Positions 23,640 through 33,559 of a DNA stretch of 64,000 bases are shown here, piece after piece. The notes beneath the pieces were generated by a model. It worked only from the letters and a program-made list of their open reading frames with translations, was not told the DNA's origin and did not search any database. The stretch comes from Saccopteryx bilineata (lineage: Eukaryota > Chordata > Mammalia > Chiroptera > Emballonuridae). Numbering within the stretch: the first letter of the stretch is position 1; every line of letters starts with the position of its first letter. The stretch covers positions 125,454,522 to 125,518,521 of the forward strand of contig NC_089490.1 in the NCBI RefSeq assembly GCF_036850765.1, in the 5' to 3' direction. Position numbers and translations under genes: made by a program.

Positions 23640-24545
23640 TCAGCACAGGGCTTTGGGTAAGGCTCAGTCAGTCAGAGCTGCTAGCATAATCAGGCGGGGT
23701 TTCTGCCCACTCAAAGACCTCTGGCTCTGCCACTCTGTGGGATAACATGGGTGCATACTGCCGAGGCACTTGGAGGAATCTCTCGCCCACTATCTGCGTG
23801 TGCAGATCAGGATATCAGGCCAGCAGTCTTACACTCTGAGTGTAACCCCCACCCGCACTGAAAAGTTCCAGCGTTGGTATTGGCTCTCACTCCGTCCCCG
23901 GGTGTGGCTTTTTCAAGGCGCTGAGGCAGCCTGAGATTCTGCTTTTTGACCCACACAAAGGCCCCTGATTCTGCCCCTCTGTGGGATAACACGGGAGGGC
24001 ACTGCCGAGGCACTCGGAGGAAACTCTCGCTCACTATCTGCGTGCGCAGACCAGGATATCAGGCCAGCGGTCTCACCTGAATGAAAACCCCTCCTGCACG
24101 GAAAAGTTCCAGTGTTGGAATTGGCTCTCACTCCGTCCCCGTGCGCAGCTTTCCCAGGGCACTGAGGCAGCCTGGAGATTCTGCTTTCGGCCTACACAGA
24201 GGCCTCTGACTCTGCCCCTCTGTGGGGTAACACGGGCGCCCACTCCTGAGGTGCTGAGAGGAATCTCTCACTCACTCTCCATGCGTGCCGACCAGGATAT
24301 CAGGCCAGCAGTCTCACCTGAATGAAAACCCCTCCCGCATGGAAAAGTTCCAGCGTTGGAATTAGTTCTTACTCCCTCTCGGTGCGCGGCTTTCCCAGGG
24401 TGCTGGGGCGGCCCAGAGATTCCACTTTCGGCCCACACAAAGGCCTCTGACTCTGCCTCTCTGTGGGACAACACGGGCGCACACTCTCGGGGCTTTGGAA
24501 GGAATCTCTCGCCCACTATCTGTGTGAGCCGACCAGGAGATCGGG
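23640..24545 (-). repeat. Tandem ~241-244 bp units in L1 5'UTR (about 3.5 copies)
   Basis: Equivalent landmarks recur at 23707, 23950, 24191 and 24432 (a CCCACACAAAGGCC-type block followed by TCTGTGGG and a TATCAGGCCAGC block). Spacings are about 243, 241 and 241. Units differ by scattered substitutions and are GC-rich with several CpG. They lie in the outer L1 5'UTR, downstream (in L1 sense) of about 430 bp of non-repeated 5' leader. The layout recalls monomer promoters of rodent L1, though those sit at the extreme 5' end. Confidence 0.85.
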
Positions 24546-24973
24546 GAGAATGGCTGCCCCACTTGTCTTTCTTTGTCTGGGTTTGGCGCGAGTGTTAGCT
24601 TGTATTGCCCGGGTTGCCACAGGATCAGATTTTCCTCGGCTTGGATCTCTGTGCCACAGCCTGGTTTGGCTGTTTGTGCCGCAGCCTGGATCTATTCACC
24701 CCCTTTGCCTGCCTCAGTTTCTATATTCTCAGTTCCCAGTGAAAGCCGCCCTGTTTAGGTTAGTGAGAAAGGCGGAGCATTTCTTACTCCCTATTTCCTT
24801 CGGGGTTTGATGATATATTTAGCCAATTTTTCACTCGACCATACCTTTGGGTGTATTGCGAAACATCTGGAGGCTCCAAGGATAGGTTTTTCTGTTTCTG
24901 GTTGAAGATCTTGTTGAGTTTGGGGGGAGATTTATCAGTATCGCTTCCTACCACGCCATTACTCTCACGTCAT
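24546..24973 (-). promoter_or_regulatory. 5' end of outer L1, CRE-like site
   Basis: In L1 sense the element opens with TGACGTGA (24971-24964), a CRE-like octamer, then AGTAATGGCGTGG. The next ~80 bases align with 50882-51060 of the plus-strand L1, marking a conserved subfamily 5' end. The junction with the extra upstream piece is at about 24973/24974. Confidence 0.65.
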
Positions 24974-26423
24974 CCTTTGCTTGTCTTCTATTTCACTGAT
25001 CCTACCTTCTATCTGGCCTGTTCTATTACCTAAGCTTGTTACCTCATTTTTCAGCTCATGAATTGAGTTTTTCATCTCTGTTTGATTTGTTTTTATAGTT
25101 TCAGTTTCCTTGGAGATATATTCTTTGTGTTCATTGAGTTGTTTTCTGAGCTCCCTAAATTGCCTTTCTGTGTTTTCTTGTATTTTTAGGATTTATATTT
25201 TAAATTCTCTGTCGTTTAACTCCAAGGTTTCCAATATATTAAATTTTTTCTCCATAGATTTTTCCTCATCTAGCTGTGTTACCTCTCTTTCTTTTGTATC
25301 CATGATATTTGATTTTCTCTTCCTTAATGGCATCTGAGGGTGGTTTTGTTGATAGTATTATTGAGATTTAATAAAGAATAAAAAGTTAAAAAAATAAAAA
25401 TAAAAAATAAAAAAGTGGTTTTTTAAAAAAAATTAATAATTAAATAAAGAAAAATAAAATAAAATAAAAATTAAAAAAAAGAAATTATTTCCCCTCCTCC
25501 TTTTTTCCTCTCCTCTCCTCTCCCCTCTTTCTTGAGAAAAATCTTGTGGTGAACTGTGAATTATATTGTACTAAATAGAACAAACAATGCCTGTAATGGA
25601 GGGCCTGAATTGGGGAGAAGTAATAAAGGGGCAAAAAAAAAACAGAAAAAAAGGGGGTGTGGACCCACAAAAAGCAAATAAGAAAAAAATTGAGTCAAGA
25701 GTAAAATGATTTGCTTTTAGGTGTTGGTTCACTAAGAGTTATGATGAGAAAAATAAGAGGGAAACAGGAAAATGGGGGGACAAATTAACAATTACTATGG
25801 TATTTAGTAGAACAAGAACTAGATATAATGGAGAGCCAGGGATGGGAGCACTGCTAGTGTGTTAAAAAGGTGAAGTAAAAAACCCCCAAAATGCCACAAA
25901 CATAAGTTTGAGTCCCAGATAAGATAATTTGTTCATTATTGAGGTTTGAATGAGAGGAGACATAAAGGAGAAAGGAAGAAACTAATATAGAGGGAGAAAA
26001 GAAAGAGAGAGAGAGAAAAAAAGAGGGAACAACTAAAAGAAGAAAAAAGAGGAGAGAGAGAGAGAGAGTTAAGGGTTTTGGAGTGTAACCCTCATAGAGA
26101 GAAAGGAAGAGGAAAGAAAAGATAATGGGAGATGTAACACTTATGGGTAGTGTAGTTCAAGGAGAGGAGCGAGTAAGACCAGCAGAGAGTTAAATGACCA
26201 AATTGGAGGAGGAAAAAAAAATCAAGAATGAAGAGAAACAAACGAACAAATATAATAAAATGGGATAGGTTATAAAGTCTGCGGATTATTCTTGATTTTG
26301 AGAGGTTTCCTTCTTGCTTTTTCTTTTCTCTCCCTCTTCCTGGTCGGTGACTCTGTACCCTGGGTTCTGCCCCTTTGGCATGCTCAGGTAGAGGTTTGCA
26401 GTTGATAAGTCTCTATGGCGATG
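24974..26423 (-). repeat. Extra L1 piece fused upstream of the outer L1
   Basis: 1.45 kb, near-identical by eye to 16033-17363 joined to 23319-23432 of the same L1 block. It contains an ORF1 start at 25333 (MPLRKRKSNIMDTKE), truncated at the junction after about 120 codons and carrying an in-frame stop near residue 46, plus A-rich and GA-rich 5'UTR. It lacks the inner L1, so it preserves that insertion's empty site. Its far end is the right TSD, so it forms the 5' terminus of the whole insertion. Confidence 0.85.
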
Positions 26424-26439
26424 CCCAAGACATTTCTTT
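26424..26439. repeat. Right TSD of the 15.4 kb L1 block
   Basis: Exact match to 10975-10990. Unique host sequence follows. Confidence 0.9.
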
Positions 26440-26906
26440 GTCAAAACAGGAACTATTATTGTTTTATCCTGAAGTATCTGTTTTTTTAAAACATCAGAAT
26501 CCATTTTCAATGAAGGCATCTCTTTTGCTGATGAAATATGAGGAACAACTAGATAATGCAGGTGGTAAGTCATGTCAAGATTAGTAATGTAATCATAGGT
26601 ATTTTATTTCTCTGACCCTCTGAACCTATTACAACTAGGAAGGATGATCCTGAGACCAAAAGAAGTTGAATACTTCTAAGTCACAAGGTTTAGTAATAAA
26701 GCCAAGAAAACAAAAAAATATTCCAAATGTGTCACTCTTTTGATTAAATTCTATTATTCTAGGCATCTAATCCTAACAAGGAAAATTAACAGATAAGAAT
26801 AATTAATATTATAAAGGGTTAAATCTAGGTTAGAAAATGCATTTACTTTTATTTCCCCCTGACTACTTTTTCTCTTCTACTTCTATCCTTCCTTATCTAT
26901 GAAAAG
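26440..26906. other. Unique flank ending in a polypyrimidine tract
   Basis: AT-rich unique sequence. From about 26850 it holds a CTGAC branch-point-like motif and a long pyrimidine tract up to 26899, followed by AG dinucleotides at 26905-26906, 26910-26911 and 26913-26914, as expected in front of an exon. Confidence 0.45.
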
Positions 26907-27172
26907 CTAAGAAGTATGAAGTATTTCCTTACTGAAAAAGAAAAAGATTATATAGTAGCTCCATATGGATTTTTAAGATCTGACAAGGATGTTAGAGTAG
27001 CCAAAAGGAGAATTCCAGGCAAAAGTTTGGTGTGGTTCCTTCCTTCACCATCAGGTACCATATGCCTCACAGTTTTTACAGATCTCAATAGTCCAGTCTA
27101 CATATATGTGTCTACTGGAGATGGTTTCCAGTTGACATGCAAAGTTGACTTACCATTCTATAATTTAATAAG
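26907..27172 (+). CDS. Candidate internal coding exon, unidentified host gene
   Basis: Open frame (codons in phase with ATG 26916) through the whole interval, ending FYNLI plus two bases of the next codon. The donor is AG|GTAAAT (GT at 27173-27174) and the acceptor is one of three AGs at 26906-26914. The translation has ordinary globular composition with alternating hydrophobic strands (for example SLVWFLPSPSGTICLTVF and SPVYIYVSTGDGFQ), unlike the low-complexity shadows elsewhere. No transposable element is recognised in it. I do not recognise the protein family. The ATG at 26916 need not be a real start. It could instead be a chance open frame of 86 codons. Confidence 0.42.
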
Positions 27173-27179
27173 GTAAATC

Positions 27180-28044
27180 AGCTATTATTTTCATATCTGT
27201 TTTTATCAGTAAATTATAAACAAAGACGAACTCACCTTAGAGAAGTCTGTCACCAAATGACAAGCTTGCTCAGAAACCTAAAAGGAATCACACCAAACCC
27301 CTACTTAGAAGATCCTAAATTAAAAATAATCTCACTGTCAGCTTCAGTAGGAAACAGATAATAACCAAAGGAAAATCTGCAAAATTCTTAGGATCTTGCT
27401 CCTGTTCTCTACCCCAACCTGGATCCTATAATTTATAAGTTTTGGCCAAAAAAGTGAATACTGTTGGCACAGAAGTTTCAGGTGTCTTATCCTCTTTGTG
27501 CTTTGAACTAAGTTCCTTTGCCTTTGGAGTTTACCCCTTGGTAATCTATAAAGACTTTGGAATTTCTCCAAATTCAGAGCTAAAAAAGATTCTGTATAAA
27601 AATGTAGCATCACCTGAAAACTTAAAAGAGTCATAGAAACTAATGAAAGGGTCCTGAATCAGGATTAAATTTTAGACAGGGTCCTCCTTCAAGAGATACA
27701 AAAACCCAAAGTAGTCCTAGAAAGTGCAAGGGAGAGCCTCTCTGTTATGATTATAAAAGCTAAAACTTGCTACATGTGCAGAGTTCCATTAATCACATCC
27801 CTTTAGAAGGCAAGGGGCTGCTGGCATTCTCTGGTAATTATTCTTTTAGTGATCCAATTATAAATGAGTTCCAGCTGGGTAGGGTAGGTCAATGGGAGTA
27901 CCTAGGATGTTGAATAAGATAACAAACAATCTCTTAAGAAACTCTTGGCTGATAGCAAATCAGTTTGGTGGTATTCTCTTACTTGAAAGATCATTACAAT
28001 AGCATTGGGGAAGGTTGGAAAGGAAGCGTAGGTTGGAGTTCTCA
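27180..28044. other. Intronic-type unique sequence
   Basis: No repeat or convincing exon recognised. The short minus-strand frame at 27344-27634 has no splice context or recognisable features. Confidence 0.5.
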
Positions 28045-28235
28045 AGAGTGTGGTTCTCAAACCCTAAAGTACAAAGGAATCACCTAGGCAGCCATTAAGA
28101 ATGAAGTTTTCCTGGGATTCTTATTCAGCAAGGCTAGGATAAGGGCCAGGAATCTACTACCATTTAAACTAGAATCTTACTGACTTTGATGCAGATGATG
28201 CAAGGACAGTGCTTTGAGAATTACTTCTGTGTTTC
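28045..28235 (+). repeat. MER5-like hAT-Charlie remnant
   Basis: TGTGGTTCTCAAACCC at one end, GGAATCACCTAGG-like and a terminal CTTTGAGAATTAC follow the MER5A layout, with its inverted ends. Ancient and diverged. Confidence 0.55.
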
Positions 28236-28264
28236 TCCAAATTGAGGACAGAAGAAGCAATAGC

Positions 28265-28364
28265 CCTCTTTTTAAAATGTATGTAAAAATATGTTGAAGA
28301 ATTGTGCACCTGAAACCTGTTTAATTTTGTTAACCGGTATCACCCCAATAAATTCAAATAAAAT
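28265..28364 (+). mobile_element. L1 3' tail fragment
   Basis: The last 100 bp of an L1: GAATTGTGCACCTGAAACC, TTTAATTTTGTTAAC and CACCCCAATAAA followed by an A-rich end. Same 3'UTR type as 29724-30011 and 41380-41465, older than the large L1 copies. Confidence 0.75.
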
Positions 28365-28368
28365 AGAA

Positions 28369-29126
28369 TGTATGTCTCAAGACAGCTTCTTGCTTATGTT
28401 AGCTTTCTAGAACTTGTTTCTAGGCCAGGCAATTGTTGGGCAGATAAAATATATTATGCTCACTTTGTTAAAGATGGTGCTGCCCACGTGGAGGCCGTCG
28501 CCCAGGTGATATTAATGTGTGTTGGGGGCAGGCAGGATCCTTGTAGCCTGGGGCTTGGTTTTGGGATTAAAGCTTTCCCACCCTTTTTGATGTGGGGTGG
28601 TACAATCCCATCATGTCTCTGATAAGTGACTTTGTATTAGAGACTTCCCTATTTTGTATATTGGATTAAAGGTTTTGATTTCTACACTATAAAATGGGGG
28701 CAGAACAGGAGCTTGCTCTCTTGGTTCCTGAGATTAGCATTAGAGAGCAGAGAGCAGAGAAAGGCCACGTGGAAGAGGCCAGGAGAAGCAGCCAAGATGG
28801 CGGAGTGTTGAGTGAGAAGCCAGTTTGTGCAGATTTTGTGCAGGGAGAAGGAAGGAGATGGGGAACAGAGGTGAATAAGTCTGGTGAGCTAGAAACCTTT
28901 GATTCTAGGAAACTCGGATAAGTCAATAGCTTTGTGAGCACTAAATGTGAGTGGGTTTTGGAGCCCAGTGTGTGTTTTTACTTGCCCACCGAGTGCAAGC
29001 TAGGATTAAAGAAGATGGCTCATCAGTTTTTGGCTCCATTGTTTCTTTACCGACTGTCTGAATCCAATGCGAACCTGCATGGGTTGGGCTGCTGCTGCAG
29101 TGGTGGCCGTGGCTACTGGCTTTACA
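28369..29126 (+). mobile_element. Probable LTR of an endogenous retrovirus (solo)
   Basis: 758 bp with LTR-like organisation: TGTA start and TACA end (inverted), TATA box CTATAAAATGG at about 28687, poly(A) signal ATTAAA near 29014, and CCAAGATGGCGG (28792-28803) downstream of the putative start, a YY1-type motif. That gives a U3 of about 340, an R of about 320 and a short U5. I see no matching TSD, so the ends are uncertain. No internal retroviral sequence is attached. Confidence 0.5.
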
Positions 29127-29143
29127 GCAATATTTGAAGTACA

Positions 29144-29531
29144 TTTTTTTTTTGTGTGAAAGATACAGAGAAACAGAGAGAGGGACAGAAAAGGACAGAC
29201 AGACAGGAAAGGAGAGAGATGAAGCATCAATTCTACATTGAAGCTTCTTAGATGTTCATTGATTGCTTTCTCATATGTGCCTGGGGGGGGGGGGTGAGCT
29301 ACAGCAGAGCAAGTGGCCCCTTGCTCAAGCCAGCAACCTCTGTGCTCAAACCAGCGACCATGGCATCATGTCTATGATCCCACGCTCAAGCCAGTGACCC
29401 CATGCTCAAGCTGGTGAACCTACGCTCAAGCTGGTGAACCTGCACTCAAGCTGGCAATCTTGAGGTTTTGAACCTGGCTCCTTTGTGTCCCAGTCCGATG
29501 CTCTATTTACTGTGCCATCTCCTGGTCAGGC
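29144..29531 (-). mobile_element. tRNA-derived SINE (CTCAAGC-repeat type)
   Basis: Flanked by TGAAGTAC at 29135-29142 and 29532-29539. Minus strand: tRNA-like head, an expanded run of 17-20 bp units containing CTCAAGC/AGCTTGAG (29370-29460), then GA-rich and T/A tail. The G10 run near 29283 is a local feature. The tandem units make it longer than the sister copies at 34723 and 35702. Confidence 0.85.
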
Positions 29532-29544
29532 TGAAGTACTTTTT

Positions 29545-29660
29545 ATACCTTAATTGGTGTGATCCTCACAGCAGTCGTATGAAGTATGAACTATAATTAT
29601 TTCAATTTACAGATGAAGAAATGAAGGCATAGAGAGAAGAGGTGTAATATTGTGACTTAT
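29545..29660 (+). repeat. MIR-like remnant
   Basis: Contains the MIR core style ATCCTCACAGCAGTCGTATGA, then TTACAGATGAAGAAATGAAG. Ancient tRNA-derived SINE; interrupted upstream by the younger SINE. Confidence 0.65.
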
Positions 29661-30420
29661 AATAAAAAATACATAGTTGGTCTTTATCCCTGGTTCTGGC
29701 ACAGAGCTCCTAAAACCCATGGACCTGGGTGAAAAGGTGAAGAAATTAAGCAAAACAAACAAATGAACAGACAGACAAAACCCTCATAGACACAGACAAC
29801 AATACAATATGGGGATTGAAAGAGGGAAAGGATGGTGGAGGAAAGCAGATGAAGATATGAAGATAAAGGGGTATAAATGGTGATGGGACAAGACGACTTG
29901 GAGTGGTGAACACAATACAATATACAGATGATGTGTTATAGAATTGCACACCTGAAACCTATATAATTTTATTAATCAGTCTTACCCCCCAACAAATTCA
30001 ATAAAAATAAATAAAACCCATGGAATTTCCTGTGATGAGCATAGTAAAGGTGTCTTTTGTTATGTTAATGAGCTGACCTTTGGAAAGACCTTAGGTAACT
30101 AAAGGAAAAGAACTGGTTGCCATGGAGAGCCAACCATGTGATTAGCTTGTTGGAGCTTTCAATCCCTCTTCCCCACCCCTCCCAAACACATTCACCTCTG
30201 GGAAGGGGAGTCTGGAGATCAATCACCAATGGCCAATGATTCAATCAAACATGCCTAGGAAATGAATTCTCAATAAAAACCCAGAAGGATCAGGTACAAA
30301 GTAATTACACGTTGGTGAACATGTGGAAATTTGGGGAGAGTAGCAAGCTCACTCAGTGGGTCATGGAAGCTTTATGTTTGTTCCCGTACCAAGGTCTCAG
30401 GGATTGAGAGATTGTGAGAA
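29655..30420 (+). repeat. Old ERV-type LTR remnant, interrupted by an L1 tail
   Basis: The segments 29655-29723 and 30025-30420 join into one element if the L1 at 29724-30011 is removed. Landmarks are AACTGGTTGCCATGG, CAATGGCCAATGATTCAATCAA and CAATAAAAACCCAGAAGGA. The layout resembles an old mammalian LTR, but I do not name the family. Confidence 0.45.
29724..30011 (+). mobile_element. 5'-truncated L1 3' end with 13-bp TSD
   Basis: Flanked by TAAAACCCATGGA at 29711-29723 and 30012-30024. Contains only L1 3'UTR: AGACAAAACCCTCATAGAC, GCACACCTGAAACC and a polyA-type AATAAAAATAAAT end. A 288-bp dead insertion. Confidence 0.88.
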
Positions 30421-30734
30421 AGATGATGTTTTTACTCTAACAGAAGGAAACTCATCTCAAGGACCAGAGCTGAGTGGCAGGCTCTGACTTCTGCTTTAAG
30501 GCCACTTTGGAGAGTAGGAGACCAACATTCAGGGTGAGCCAATGGTGCTGGGTGCCACCACGGGTAGCAATGGAGGTCATAAGACACTGTCAGATTCTGG
30601 ATATATTCTGAAGGAAATGCTGGCAGAATTCACTGGTCGATTAGAATGTGGTGTAAGAGAAGGAGAGAAAACAGGGTGACTCCAGGGGTTTAGGCCTGAG
30701 CAGCCACAGAAATTAAGCTACCAGTTTATAGATA

Positions 30735-30775
30735 GATAGATGATAAATAGATAGATGATAGATAGACAGATAGAT
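30735..30775 (+). repeat. TAGA microsatellite
   Basis: Imperfect GATA/TAGA tetranucleotide run. Confidence 0.85.
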
Positions 30776-30779
30776 ATAG

Positions 30780-32030
30780 ATGTTTAGCTATTTAATATAT
30801 GCAACATATTTATGTTTTTTTCCCCAAAGGTCTGTTTGTCAAATGCAAAGAATGATTAAAAAATCAACTGACAATGTTGAAGATTATTTGGAAACTTGAG
30901 AAAAATAAAACTGTGGCTTCAAAGTTGATTATATCATCATAGTCTTATTTGCATTTGTTTTCTTTTGGCCACCTAGAAAATGTATTTTCATTGTGGACTG
31001 GGATCTAATACTTATTCAGTAAGAAATATTTTTCTTTGGCTGAGGAATGCAAATTTGGTGCTAGATATGAGTTCTAAAATATTACATTTATATCAGATTT
31101 CCAAACTCTTCATATCAAAAGAAATACTAGTTGAAACATTTTCCAAGTAAAATGGATTATACCTGCTGAAAGCATTACTGGTTCTCATTTAAGTTGCTGA
31201 TTTTTAAAAAAGAGTCTGACCTTGAGGACAGCTGCCAGTTGGCACAGAACACAATGGCGCTGAGAAGAGAGTGGCAGGCCAAAGCAAACACCCGAGTCTA
31301 CCAGCTGTGTCCCGTGGACTCTGTCATGTCTCCATACAGCATTCAGGGTCTTGGATTTGAACATTCCTCCCAAAAGGTTCATCCTTAACAAACTCCCTGC
31401 TAGTTTAGATTCATTGGCATTTTACAAAACCTGGCAGTGTCATTGGATCCTGCTTGTTAAAACTTGCAAAGCACTTTGGACTCAGGCTACAATCTTCAGC
31501 TGAATATGGAAATAGGAAATTAGCAATTACAAAGTATTCTTTCTGCCAAAAATCACATGCTGCTGCCATTGCTTTGCTCTGTGATGAAACAGGTCATTTT
31601 AAACCCTTGTAGTAGGTGAAACCATGTACTTGACCAACCAAAAGGGAAAATACTTCTTAAATCAATGGAGATATTCTCAGCTACCATGTGTAGACTTATG
31701 TACATAATAAAAAAAGTAATCCTTTTTCTCCAAGTAAAGGCTTTTAAAATAATCTTGAAATGTATCTGGCAAAATCCTCTCCATTTTAATGAGACTGTAA
31801 ATTCACCAAAGTTTAATACCCCCAGATCACACTAAACTAGGTTTCCAACAGCTAAGTGAAAAGGGATATGAAGCAATTAGTTAGGAGATAGCATTTACTT
31901 GAACTTGAGATATTGTCTCAATTACTTTTTCCATTGTCAAGGAATGCATGTCTGGAGTGATACAACCTTGATCACTTTGTGCTGTTAATTAGCACAGGTG
32001 GTTGGTCGGATTAGTGAATCAAATAATTTT
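30780..32030. other. Unique sequence, no gene seen
   Basis: Complex, non-repetitive by eye. The 64-codon frame at 31194-31388 has no splice context. Nothing else supported. Confidence 0.5.
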
Positions 32031-32034
32031 ATAG

Positions 32035-32165
32035 CTAATGAGCCCTTAGATATTATTCAGTACAGTGTTCTTATTTCACAGATGAGGAAACAAAGGCCCA
32101 GAGGATGAACTCACTTGCCTTCAGCCGATTGTCTAGTTGGTGATAGTCAGGTTGGGAAGTTTTGC
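32035..32165 (+). repeat. MIR-like remnant
   Basis: Contains TTTCACAGATGAGGAAACAAAGGCCCAGAGG, the classic MIR central block, then CTTGCCTTCAGCCG in place of the usual CTTGCCCAAGGTC. Diverged. Confidence 0.8.
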
Positions 32166-32447
32166 TATTCTACTCGCTTGAATAGAAGGAAAATGTTCAG
32201 CATCCTGGTACTTGGATAACTGTATCTCCCTTTTTGCTTTCAAGTAAAGTCCAAACATTTGAACATTTGGAGGAAGCTCTGGGGAAGGGATAGTGTCAAA
32301 GGCAAAAAGTCTTTATACAGTAAAAATATTATTTTGACATTTTTCTTGTGTTTTTATTCTTCTGTTTAATGATGGTGACACTTCCCCATGGTGACACCTC
32401 TATCTTTTCAGTCACGTAAGCTAGAAACAAAGAACCATCACTCCATT

Positions 32448-32455
32448 CACTAGAT
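32448..32455. repeat. TSD of hAT element 1
   Basis: CACTAGAT; the partner at 32988-32995 is CATTAGAT (7 of 8 identical). Eight bases is the hAT family TSD length. Confidence 0.8.
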
Positions 32456-32987
32456 CAGGGGTCCCCAAACGTTTTACACAGGGGGCCAGTTCACTGTCCC
32501 TCAGACCATTGGAGGGCCAGACTATAAAAAGCTATGAACAAATCCCTATGCACATTGCACATATCTTATTTTAAAGTAAAAAAAACAAAACGGGAACAAA
32601 TACAATATTTAAAATAAAGAACAAGTAAATTTAAATCAACAAACTGACCAGTATTTCAATGGGAACTATGGGCCTGCTTTTGGCTAATGAGATGGTCAAT
32701 GTCCGGTTCCATATTTGTCACTGCTAGCTGTAACAAGTGATATGACGTGCTTCCAGAGCCATGATGTGTGCATCCCATGTCACCGGAAGTAGTACTGTAC
32801 GTGAGTGACACCGCGCTTTGTACCTCCGCCACATACAGTACTCCAGGAGCACAGGATGTGGATGTATCCTGTGCTCCTCTCACTGACCACCAATGAAAGA
32901 GGTGCCCCTTCCGGAAGTGCAGCGGGGCCGGATAAATGGCCTCAGCAGGCCGCATGCAGCCCGCAGGCTGTAGTTTGGGGACCCCTG
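32456..32987. mobile_element. Non-autonomous hAT element, 532 bp
   Basis: Terminal inverted repeats CAGGGGTCCCCAAAC (32456-) and its complement GTTTGGGGACCCCTG (ending 32987, with one transition). It contains no transposase frame; the 99-codon minus frame inside is not recognisable. The termini and ATAAATGGCCTCA-type subterminal sequence match the shorter element at 37168-37490. Confidence 0.85.
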
Positions 32988-32999
32988 CATTAGATTTTA

Positions 33000-33555
33000 A
33001 ACTCTGAAATGATTCTGCTTTCCAAAGAGCTCTCAGATCTTGCCTTCCTCCCCATCCTCATGCACACTGCCTTAACATAGTCCTTATCATCTCATTGCAA
33101 CACGGCAGTCATCTTTTTATTGGCCTTCTCTGCTTCTAATATCTTATTTATCAGTGGCAAAAACAAAACAAAACAAAAAATCCTACCAGTTGTTCTCCAT
33201 TACCATTTTTTACTGCTATACTTCCCTGCTTCCCTTGCAGTTGGCTGGGTGTGAGCATGTGATTAAGTTCTGGCCAATGGGAGGTAGAGGAATCATGTGA
33301 CAGTTTCTGGGGATCTTCTTAGAAAGACAGATGGGGGGCACACTTTGCTCTCTTTTACGGTGTCATTATTAACTTTTCTGCTTGGAAGGTGGATACTGCC
33401 ATCTTAAGTAAGATCAGGGCTCACATAAGAGCAACAATGTAAGAAAAGAGAATCTCTGATACCAGGGAGCCTCTGGTGCTATCTCAGTCCTGAATTGAAT
33501 CTCTGGATCTCTAATGCTTACCACCTAATGCCACAACACATTGAAGGTAACATTC
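33000..33555. other. Unique or very old repeat sequence
   Basis: Holds a short (AAAAC)n run at 33160-33178. The stretch around 33240-33310 (ATGTGATTAAGTTCTGGCCAATGGGA) resembles a common old mammalian repeat that I cannot name securely. No gene seen. Confidence 0.4.
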
Positions 33556-33559
33556 CTGA

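Larger units (their letters stand above)
10991..26423 (-). mobile_element. 5'-extended L1 (minus), interrupted by a younger L1
   Basis: Reading the minus strand: an extra L1 piece (26423-24974: internal 5'UTR plus the first third of ORF1), then a complete L1 beginning at about 24973 with its own 5'UTR (24973-23319, then 17363-16396), ORF1 (16395-15398), ORF2 (15071-11598) and 3'UTR (to about 11000), ending in poly(T) at 10991. There is only one ORF2 and one 3' end, and a single 16-bp TSD pair bounds the whole. A second L1 (17364-23307) was inserted later. Without the inner L1 and the extra piece the element is about 8.0 kb, long for L1 because its 5'UTR is about 2.6 kb. Confidence 0.8.

Noticed and set aside
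31194..31388. 64-codon plus frame, possible exon
   Set aside because: No polypyrimidine tract and acceptor or donor in the right places; an overlapping minus frame of similar length exists.
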